Source: Streptomyces sp. WM6378 (GTDB taxonomy: Bacteria; Actinomycetota; Actinomycetes; Streptomycetales; Streptomycetaceae). Taken from it: a stretch of DNA of 64,000 bases. The notes below the pieces were generated by a model, which was given only the letters and a program-made list of their open reading frames with translations, did not search any database and was not told the DNA's origin. Where the stretch lies: assembly GCF_001279695.1 (NCBI RefSeq), contig NZ_LGDD01000001.1:62001-126000 (forward strand), in the 5' to 3' direction. Of the stretch, positions 50,821 through 57,104 are shown in pieces. The stretch's first letter is position 1. Each line of letters opens with the position of its first letter. The position numbers and the translations under genes were made by a program.

Positions 50821-50901
50821 GCGAGGACAGTAGGCGCAGGGAGGCCGGGGGCCGGCCGAATTATCGTGCCGGGCCCGGGCTCCCGAATGATCGGGAAACG
50901 A

Positions 50902-51573
50902 TCAGGAGGGGACCTGGGCCTCCGGAGCCGACTGGTTGCCCAGCGCCCGGTACTGCATCGAGAGCCCGTCGAGCAGGGCCCGCAGCCCCGTCTCGAAGGC
51001 ACTCTCGTCGATCTTCTCCTGCTGCTCGGCGAGGAGGTGCGCCTGGCCCAGATGCGGATAGTCCGCCGGGTCGTACGCCGTCTCGTCGTCCACGAAGCCG
51101 CGGGCGAAGGAGCCGAGCGCCGAGCCCATGATGAAGTACCGCATCAGCGCGCCGATCCGGGTCGCCTGGGCGGGTGGCCAGCCGGCCGCGACCATCGCGC
51201 CGAACACCGCGTCCGCGAGCCGCAGACCGGCCGGGCGCCGGCCCGGCCCCTGGGCGAGAACCGGAACGATGTTGGGGTGGCGGGTCAGGACCGCGCGGTA
51301 GGCGAGCGCCCAGTCGCGCAGGGACGTACGCCAGTCGCGGTCGTCGTCCGGGTCGAACATCGACAGGTCGACCTGTGCGGAGGTGGCGTCCGCGACGGCC
51401 TCCAGGATCTCGTCCTTGGTGCGGAAGTGGTTGTAGAGCGAGGGCCCGCTGACCCCGAGCTCGGCGGCGAGGCGGCGGGTCGAGACGGCCGCCAGGCCCT
51501 CCGCGTCCACGAGCGCGCTCGCCGCCGTGACGATGCGGTCGGTGCTCAGGAGGGGCTTGCGCGGTCGGGCCAT
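50902..51573 (-). CDS. TetR family regulator
   Basis: 223 residues from the ATG at 51573 (MARPRKPLLSTDRIVTAASA). Helix-turn-helix LAAVSTRRLAAELGVSGPSL and YNHFRTKDEILEAVAD; the C-terminal domain includes WRTSLRDWALAYRAVLTRHP, a TetR_C segment. It is divergent from an acyl-CoA dehydrogenase gene, with an operator-like repeat at 51598-51620 that matches one before the aldehyde dehydrogenase operon. It probably represses both and itself. Confidence 0.87.
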   Translation of the reverse strand: MARPRKPLLSTDRIVTAASALVDAEGLAAVSTRRLAAELGVSGPSLYNHFRTKDEILEAVADATSAQVDLSMFDPDDDRDWRTSLRDWALAYRAVLTRHPNIVPVLAQGPGRRPAGLRLADAVFGAMVAAGWPPAQATRIGALMRYFIMGSALGSFARGFVDDETAYDPADYPHLGQAHLLAEQQEKIDESAFETGLRALLDGLSMQYRALGNQSAPEAQVPS

Positions 51574-51597
51574 GCGGCACATAGTAGGGCCTGCCAA

Positions 51598-51620
51598 CCA
51601 AAAACTAGCAGTGGTAATTA
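51598..51620. promoter_or_regulatory. Operator-like repeat between tetR and the acyl-CoA dehydrogenase gene
   Basis: CCAAAAACTAGCAGTGGTAA is the start of the element; the arms AAACTA and TAATTA have the same 7-base spacing as AAACTA / TAGTTT at 47112-47130. Confidence 0.6.
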
Positions 51621-51639
51621 AATCTGGGGTGCAGCCGAA

Positions 51640-52797
51640 ATGAACCTGGAGCTGAGCGAGGAACAGACGGCCGTGCGGCAGCTCGCCGAGGAGTTCGTCG
51701 GCCGCGAGATCGCCCCGCACGTCGTCGAGTGGGACCGCTCCGAGAACATCGACAAGTCGATCGTGAAGAAGCTGGGCGCGCTCGGCTTCCTAGGGCTCAC
51801 CATCGACGAGGAGTACGGCGGCTCGGGCGGCGACCACCTCGCCTACTGCCTGGTCACCGAGGAACTCGGCCGCGGCGACTCCTCGGTCCGCGGCATCGTC
51901 TCCGTCTCGCTCGGCCTGGTCACCAAGACGATCGCGTCCTGGGGCAGCGAGGAGCAGAAGCGCGCCTGGCTCCCGCGCCTCACCTCCGGCGACGCCATCG
52001 GCTGCTTCGGCCTCACCGAGCCGGGCACGGGCTCGGACGCGGGGAACCTCACCACGAAGGCCGTCCGGGACGGCGCGTCCGGCGACTACGTGATCAACGG
52101 CGCCAAGATGTTCATCACCAACGGGACCTGGGCCGATGTGGTGCTGCTCTTCGCCCGCACCAACGACACCCCGGGCCACCGCGGCGTCTCCGCCTTCCTC
52201 GTCCCGACCGACACCCCGGGCCTGACGCGCCGCACCATCCACGGCAAGCTCGGGCTGCGCGGCCAGGCGACCGCCGAGCTCGTCCTCGACGACGTACGGG
52301 TCCCGGCGGGTGCGCTGCTCGGCCCCGAGGGCAAGGGCTTCTCCATAGCGATGTCGGCGCTCGCCAAGGGGCGGATGTCGGTCGCGGCCGGCTGCGTCGG
52401 CATCGCTCAGGCGGCGCTGGACGCGGCCGTCAAGTACGCCGGTGAACGCGAACAGTTCGGCAGGTCGATCGCCCACTACCAGCTCGTCCAGGAGCTGATC
52501 AGCGACATCTCGGTGGACGTGGACGCGGCCCGGCTGCTGACCTGGCGGGTCGCCGATCTCGTCGACCGGGGCGAGGAGTTCGCGACCGCTGCGTCCAAGG
52601 CGAAGCTGTTCGCCTCCGAGGCCGCGGTGCGCTCCGCCAACAACGCCCTCCAGGTCTTCGGCGGTTACGGCTACATCGACGAGTACCCGGTCGGAAAGCT
52701 GCTGCGCGACGCCCGCGTGATGACCCTGTACGAGGGCACCAGCCAGATCCAGAAGCTGATCATCGGCCGCGCGGAGACCGGGGTCTCGGCCTTTTGA
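51640..52797 (+). CDS. Acyl-CoA dehydrogenase
   Basis: 385 residues, full length. CFGLTEPGTGSDAGNLTTKA (FAD and substrate region), MFITNGTWADVVLLFART, GQATAELVLDDVRVPAGALL, and the C-terminal VFGGYGYIDEYPVGKLLRDA followed by LYEGTSQIQKLIIGR with the catalytic Glu, form a typical medium/short or branched-chain enzyme. It oxidises an acyl-CoA to the 2,3-enoyl-CoA and passes electrons to ETF. Divergent from a TetR gene. Confidence 0.94.
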   Translation: MNLELSEEQTAVRQLAEEFVGREIAPHVVEWDRSENIDKSIVKKLGALGFLGLTIDEEYGGSGGDHLAYCLVTEELGRGDSSVRGIVSVSLGLVTKTIASWGSEEQKRAWLPRLTSGDAIGCFGLTEPGTGSDAGNLTTKAVRDGASGDYVINGAKMFITNGTWADVVLLFARTNDTPGHRGVSAFLVPTDTPGLTRRTIHGKLGLRGQATAELVLDDVRVPAGALLGPEGKGFSIAMSALAKGRMSVAAGCVGIAQAALDAAVKYAGEREQFGRSIAHYQLVQELISDISVDVDAARLLTWRVADLVDRGEEFATAASKAKLFASEAAVRSANNALQVFGGYGYIDEYPVGKLLRDARVMTLYEGTSQIQKLIIGRAETGVSAF

Positions 52798-52830
52798 CCC
52801 CCCGGCTGTCTGAGTACGTACTGAGTACGA

Positions 52831-52860
52831 GAGCGGATGTGGCGCGCGCCACATCCGCTC
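52831..52860. promoter_or_regulatory. Perfect 30-base palindrome upstream of the YiaA/B gene
   Basis: GAGCGGATGTGGCGC is followed immediately by its exact reverse complement, with no loop. It sits between the acyl-CoA dehydrogenase stop (52797) and the next start (52874). It could be a terminator or a dyad operator; the absence of a natural loop favours an operator or both. Confidence 0.6.
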
Positions 52861-52873
52861 CATGCTGTGCGCC

Positions 52874-53161
52874 ATGAGTGAGACACCGGTCAAGCAGCAG
52901 AACACCGCGGCGTACTACGGACAGGCCGTCGCCGCCTTCTCGATCGCGCTCGTCGCCACCGCGATCGGCATCCTCCGCCTCCAGGCGGACGCCTGGGTGC
53001 GGGCCTTCCTCGGCATAGCGGTCCTCTACCTCGTCACGTCCGCCTTCACACTGGCCAAGGTGATCAGGGACCGGCAGGAGGCCGGGCAGATCGTCAGCCG
53101 CGTCGACCAGGCCCGCCTGGAGAAGCTCCTGGCCGAACACGACCCGTTCCAGAAGCTTTAG
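52874..53161 (+). CDS. YiaA/YiaB family small membrane protein
   Basis: 95 residues from the ATG at 52874 (an ATG four codons before is possible; neither has a ribosome site). Two helices, AVAAFSIALVATAIGILRLQ and FLGIAVLYLVTSAFTLAKVI, are separated by a short turn, and a polar helical tail (RVDQARLEKLLAEHDPFQKL) follows. This fits the YiaAB two-helix domain. Function unknown. Oriented away from the upstream gene, with a 30-base palindrome in its leader. Confidence 0.78.
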   Translation: MSETPVKQQNTAAYYGQAVAAFSIALVATAIGILRLQADAWVRAFLGIAVLYLVTSAFTLAKVIRDRQEAGQIVSRVDQARLEKLLAEHDPFQKL

Positions 53162-53194
53162 GCCGACGGCGACCAGACCCGCCGGACAGGGCCT

Positions 53195-53207
53195 AAGCGC
53201 TTGCTCA
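53195..53207. promoter_or_regulatory. KstR2-like operator half before tetR
   Basis: AAGCGCTTGCTCA occurs here 61 bases before the tetR start and again, identically, at 54424-54436 in front of the MaoC gene. The reverse strand TGAGCAAGCGCTT resembles the KstR2 form AnCAAGnnCTTGnT. Confidence 0.5.
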
Positions 53208-53268
53208 CCCTCGGGGTATGGTGTTCGTCCTGCTGAACGGAAGTGCGGACGGACGGAAGGGGCGAGCG

Positions 53269-53907
53269 ATGGGCACGGCTGACGTGACTGAGGAGACGGC
53301 CGGCGGCGAGGAGAAGCCGTGGGGCGAGGTCACGCCCGAGGCTGCCAGGAGACTGCTCGTCGCCGCCGTCGAGGCCTTCGCTGAGCGCGGGTACCACGCG
53401 ACCACGACCCGGGACATCGCGGGCCGGGCCGGCATGAGCCCGGCCGCGCTCTACATCCACTACAAGACCAAGGAAGAGCTGCTCCACCGGATCAGCCGGA
53501 TCGGCCACGACAAGGCTCTGGAGATCCTCCGGTCCGCGGCCGACGGCGAAGGCAGCGCCGCCGAGCGGCTCTCCGCCGCGGTGCGCTCCTTCGTCCGCTG
53601 GCACGCGGGGCACCACATGACGGCCCGCGTGGTCCAGTACGAGCTCGACGCGCTCGGCGCCGAGCACCGCACCGAGATCGTGGAGCTGCGCAGGCAGAGC
53701 GACGCCGCGGTGCGCCGCATCCTCAACGAGGGCGTGGCGGCGGGCGAGTTCGACGTGCCGGACGTGCCGGGCACCACGCTCGCCGTCCTGTCGCTCTGCA
53801 TCGACGTGGCCCGCTGGTTCAACACCGAGGGCCGCCGCACGCCCGACGAGGTCGGCGCGCTGTACGCCGGCCTCGTGCTGCGGATGGTGGGGGCTCAGAA
53901 GAAGTAG
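53269..53907 (+). CDS. TetR family regulator, KstR2-like
   Basis: 212 residues from the ATG at 53269 (GGAAGGGGCG upstream). Helix-turn-helix [40 protein letters not shown]; the C-terminal domain ([20 protein letters not shown]) resembles the TetR_C_33/KstR2-type group. It is tail-to-tail with a MaoC gene, overlapping by 13 bases. Two identical 13-base motifs, one in each promoter, suggest that it controls itself and maoC, probably in response to an acyl-CoA. Confidence 0.85.
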   Translation: MGTADVTEETAGGEEKPWGEVTPEAARRLLVAAVEAFAERGYHATTTRDIAGRAGMSPAALYIHYKTKEELLHRISRIGHDKALEILRSAADGEGSAAERLSAAVRSFVRWHAGHHMTARVVQYELDALGAEHRTEIVELRRQSDAAVRRILNEGVAAGEFDVPDVPGTTLAVLSLCIDVARWFNTEGRRTPDEVGALYAGLVLRMVGAQKK

Positions 53908-54356
53908 CGCGAGACCGATTCCGCCACGCACACCGGCTTGTCGCCGCCCTCGCGTTCGACGGTGACCTTCGCCGTGACCTGGACGCCGCCGCCCGCCTCC
54001 ACGACCTCCGTGAGGACCGCCGTGGCGCGCAGCCGCGAGCCGACCGGCACGGGGGAGGGGAAGCGGACCTTGTTGGTGCCGTAGTTGATGCCCATCTTCA
54101 TGCCCTCGACGCGCAGCACCTGCGGGACCAGCGTCGGCAGCAGCGACAGGGTGAGATAGCCGTGCGCGATGGTCGTCCCGAAGGGGCCGGCCGCGGCGCG
54201 CTCCGGGTCGACGTGGATCCACTGGTGGTCGCCGGTGGCGTCGGCGAACAGGTCGATCCGCTTCTGGTCGATCTCCAGCCAGTCGCTGTGCCCGAGCTGC
54301 TCTCCCACCCCGGCCTTCAGCTCCTCGGCGGACGTGAAGATCCTCGGCTCTGCCAT
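53895..54356 (-). CDS. MaoC-like (R)-enoyl-CoA hydratase
   Basis: 153 residues from the ATG at 54356 (AGGGAC upstream). Hot-dog fold: [20 protein letters not shown] with the catalytic Asp and His, then [40 protein letters not shown] and [20 protein letters not shown]. It hydrates enoyl-CoA to (R)-3-hydroxyacyl-CoA. The upstream region contains the KstR2-like motif shared with the neighbouring TetR gene. Confidence 0.92.
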   Translation of the reverse strand: MAEPRIFTSAEELKAGVGEQLGHSDWLEIDQKRIDLFADATGDHQWIHVDPERAAAGPFGTTIAHGYLTLSLLPTLVPQVLRVEGMKMGINYGTNKVRFPSPVPVGSRLRATAVLTEVVEAGGGVQVTAKVTVEREGGDKPVCVAESVSRYFF

Positions 54357-54420
54357 GTCCCTGGTCCCTGCCTCTCGCGACGCTCTCGCAGTCATGAACA
54401 AGTACATGCGCAAGCACCTG

Positions 54421-54436
54421 TACAAGCGCTTGCTCA
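54421..54436. promoter_or_regulatory. KstR2-like operator before maoC
   Basis: TACAAGCGCTTGCTCA contains the perfect 10-base palindrome CAAGCGCTTG (54423-54432) and the 13-base motif shared with 53195-53207. Confidence 0.55.
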
Positions 54437-54554
54437 GCTAGCTCAGCATGGTTGGGGCCGCCGGTCCTGTCAACGACGTACGGGGGGCGGGGGCCGGGCC
54501 CGTCGCGTAGGGCGCCCGGGCGGGGCCGGGGCGGGGGCCAGTAGGGTTCGAGGG

Positions 54555-55016
54555 GTGCCGCAGATTCCAGAGAAGATCCACGAGCTCACGGTCGGGCAGC
54601 TGTCCGCGCGCAGCGGGGCCGCCGTGTCCGCCCTGCACTTCTACGAGTCCAAGGGCCTGATCAGCAGCCGCCGGACCTCCGGCAATCAGCGCCGCTACTG
54701 CCGGGACACCCTGCGCCGCGTGGCCTTCATCCGGGCCGCGCAGCGCGTCGGCATCCCGCTGGCCACGATCCGGGACGCCCTGGCCGAACTCCCCGAGGAG
54801 CGCACCCCCACCAAGGAGGACTGGGCCCGCCTGTCCGAGAACTGGCGCGCCGAACTCGACCGGCGCATCACACAGTTGGGCCGGCTGCGCGACCACCTCT
54901 CGGACTGCATCGGCTGTGGCTGTCTGTCCCTGGACAACTGCGTGCTGTCCAACCCGGACGACGTCTTCGGCGACAGCCTGACCGGCTCCCGGCTGCTCGC
55001 CGAGCGCAAGGCCTGA
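54555..55016 (+). CDS. soxR: Redox-sensing MerR activator SoxR
   Basis: 153 residues from the GTG at 54555. The MerR helix-turn-helix ([40 protein letters not shown]) is followed by a dimer helix and the iron-sulfur motif [12 protein letters not shown], the C-x2-C-x-C-x5-C pattern of the [2Fe-2S] sensor. SoxR in Streptomyces responds to redox-active metabolites such as actinorhodin or gamma-actinorhodin rather than superoxide. No SoxR box was seen upstream of neighbouring genes. Confidence 0.95.
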   Translation: MPQIPEKIHELTVGQLSARSGAAVSALHFYESKGLISSRRTSGNQRRYCRDTLRRVAFIRAAQRVGIPLATIRDALAELPEERTPTKEDWARLSENWRAELDRRITQLGRLRDHLSDCIGCGCLSLDNCVLSNPDDVFGDSLTGSRLLAERKA

Positions 55017-55082
55017 GTGCCGCCCCGGCCCGTTGTGAGCAGGCACCGGCCCCCGTACGGGCAGCCCGCGACGCCCTACGGG

Positions 55083-55790
55083 TTACGAGCAGGCCAGCGC
55101 CGCCCGTACCAACTGGGCGTTGGACTCGGCCCGCTCGCCGTCCGGCAGTACCAGCACGTCCTCCAGCCCTATTCGGGTGTCGAGCCCCAGCCTGCGCGCC
55201 AGGCGCAGCACCGGCCAGGTGCCTCCGTCATGGCTGTGCAGGAGGATGGGCCTGCCGTGCGCGGTGCCCAGCTCGGTGAGCAGCGCGTGGGCCGTCGGCT
55301 CGGCGGCCTCGGCGGACGTGCCGATCACCTCGGCGAGGATGCGCAACACCCTTGAGGAATGGGGGGAGTTGAGGAAGCGCTGGGCGGCGGGGGTGTCGGA
55401 CCAGATGCCTGCCTCGATGCCCACGCCCCGATCGAGCAGGGCGGCCGCCACCTCGTCGGCGCCGTCCTCGTGCCAGTTGACCGACGCGTAGTCGGGCAGC
55501 ACCGTCCAGGACCGGACGCGCTCCAGCCGGCGGGCCGGATCCGGCTCCGCCCAGGCGCCCGTGGTCACCCCGACCGGCACCGACACCGCGGCCCGTATCG
55601 CCTCAAGTGCCGGGCCCACCACGCGTGGTGAGAGCGAATCGCTTCCGCAGGGCGTCTTGGGGTGGACATGGACCTCGGCGGCACCGGCGGCCACGGCCGC
55701 TGCCGCGGACTCGGCCAGGGCGGCCGGGGACAGCGGCACCGCCGACCCGTCCTGAGCACTTCGTACGCCGTTCAGGCAGACCTGGATCAT
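55083..55790 (-). CDS. BKACE family (3-keto-5-aminohexanoate cleavage-like) enzyme
   Basis: 235 residues from the ATG at 55790 (MIQVCLNGVRSAQDGSAVPL). GAAEVHVHPKTPCGSDSLSP has the metal-binding His pair, VPVGVTTGAWAEPDPARRLE and ASVNWHEDGADEVAAALLDR follow, and RPILLHSHDGGTWPVLRLAR ends the barrel. The family condenses beta-keto acids with acetyl-CoA (KCE); this member is shorter than the typical 270-310 residues. Hexapeptide-coding repeats lie in frame directly upstream of the ATG. Confidence 0.75.
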   Translation of the reverse strand: MIQVCLNGVRSAQDGSAVPLSPAALAESAAAAVAAGAAEVHVHPKTPCGSDSLSPRVVGPALEAIRAAVSVPVGVTTGAWAEPDPARRLERVRSWTVLPDYASVNWHEDGADEVAAALLDRGVGIEAGIWSDTPAAQRFLNSPHSSRVLRILAEVIGTSAEAAEPTAHALLTELGTAHGRPILLHSHDGGTWPVLRLARRLGLDTRIGLEDVLVLPDGERAESNAQLVRAALACS

Positions 55791-55811
55791 GCCTTCGATG
55801 GTGCCAGAGCC

Positions 55812-55901
55812 CACTGACAACGCGGACTCCACCGACAGTGCGGGCTCCACCGGCAACGCGGGCTCCGCCGATAGCGAGGACTCCGCCGATGGAAGCCCCT
55901 C
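55812..55901. repeat. Eighteen-base tandem repeat, about five copies
   Basis: Units begin at 55812, 55830, 55848, 55866 and 55884; the consensus is CACCGACARCGCGGRCTC, with more drift in the last two. It lies just upstream of the BKACE start and keeps that gene's frame, coding on the minus strand for a Ser/Val-Glu-Ser/Pro-Ala-Leu type hexapeptide. Confidence 0.8.
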
Positions 55902-55939
55902 TGGCAACGCGGGGGAGAGTCGGCTCGCCCCCGCGCCGC

Positions 55940-56551
55940 TCACGCCACCGATGCCAGTTCTCCGCGCCGTGCCGCCTTGGCCCGTGCCACCGCCTCGGAG
56001 GTCAGCACCGGGCGCGGCACCAGAATCCCGCAGCCCGAGCAGACCGGTCCGAACCACGGCTCGTGGGTCAGATCCTGGTTCCACACCAGCCGGCTCCCCC
56101 CGCACACCGGGCACACCGTGCCGGGCGCGGCCCGCAGCGCCGCGATCATGCGGCCGAGCACCTCGGCCAGCGGCTCGGTGGGATGTGTCGTGGGATCGTC
56201 GCACCAGGCCACCCCGAAACCGCCCCAGGTGCGCCGGTGCCAGTCGTCGAAGGAGCCCGGGCGCCGCAGCCCCGCGTGCTTCTCGCGCTTCCTGCGCTCC
56301 GCGAACTCCACTTCGTAGGCGAGCCAGACGGCCCTGGCCGCCTCCAGCTCCTCCAGTGCGGCCACCAGCCGCGCCGGATCGGGTGCCCGGTCCTCGGGCC
56401 CGATGCGGTGCCTGCCGCACAGATGGTCCCAGGTCGCCCTGTGCCCGTAGGGGGCGAACCGCTCCAGACACTTGCGCAGCGAATAGCGCCGCAACGCGAG
56501 GTCGTTCCTCGGGTCGCGCACCTGTCTCGCCAGACTGCGGAAACCAGCCAT
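55940..56551 (-). CDS. Zinc-ribbon protein of unknown function
   Basis: 203 residues from the ATG at 56551 (GGAGG twelve bases before). The N-terminal 110 residues are rich in Arg and helical (SLARQVRDPRNDLALRRYSL, LEAARAVWLAYEVEFAERRK). The C-terminal part has two CxxC pairs, VCPVCGGSRLVW and PVCSGCGILV, a zinc ribbon. I do not recognise the family. A small nucleic-acid-binding role is possible. Confidence 0.7.
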   Translation of the reverse strand: MAGFRSLARQVRDPRNDLALRRYSLRKCLERFAPYGHRATWDHLCGRHRIGPEDRAPDPARLVAALEELEAARAVWLAYEVEFAERRKREKHAGLRRPGSFDDWHRRTWGGFGVAWCDDPTTHPTEPLAEVLGRMIAALRAAPGTVCPVCGGSRLVWNQDLTHEPWFGPVCSGCGILVPRPVLTSEAVARAKAARRGELASVA

Positions 56552-57104
56552 GGCCCTGCCACCTCCGTCGCTCGTACTTCGGCGTCGAGGAATGGACGTG
56601 CCCGAAGGCGATCCGGCTCCATCGAAATTCCGATGGCGTCCATTACGGGGGATTCGCCTACCCTGTCCCAACCGTTGGAATCCCATTCTCATGAACTCCT
56701 CAGAACGTGGCCCGTATGGACCGTTCCCCCCGCCGACCTGCTGGAACGGTGCAAGAGGCCAGGCAGCGGCGGTGCCGGGGGAGCGCCGAGGCCGACAAAG
56801 GATCAGGCCCTCGGTCACATCCGGAATCCCTTCAACCGGTTTGGCCCCTATGGGCACTTGGGAACCAGTGGCACGGCCGGTATTCGCCCGTCCCACATAA
56901 CCCTGCGGAGCCCGGAAGGAATACGCGTGCCGGCGGAGGCCGAAAGGGCACAGCTTCCGCAGCCGGCTCGCCGACCGGCCCGCCGTGATCGCGGAGCAGG
57001 TCGGGCGGGCGTGTGGGGATTCGGAGAAGGTGACGCATGTTCACCTTACGGCGCGGTGTTACCCCAAGTAGCCTCCGGCGCATCGGCCCCCACTAGGAGC
57101 GCGC
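56552..57104. other. 553-base intergenic region, no gene seen
   Basis: It separates the zinc-ribbon gene from the acylase gene. No coding frame with plausible codon use and start was found on either strand. CCATCGAAATTCCGATGG near 56612-56629 is a short dyad and could be an operator. The 3' end, with TAGGAG, is the ribosome site of the acylase. The remaining sequence has somewhat lower GC, as in a promoter region. Confidence 0.4.

Noticed and set aside
55812..55901. CRISPR array
   Set aside because: Units of 18 bases are back to back and imperfect, with no spacers and no cas genes.
56552..57104. Coding frames in the gap before the acylase gene
   Set aside because: All are short or antisense shadows with no plausible start; codon use is poor.
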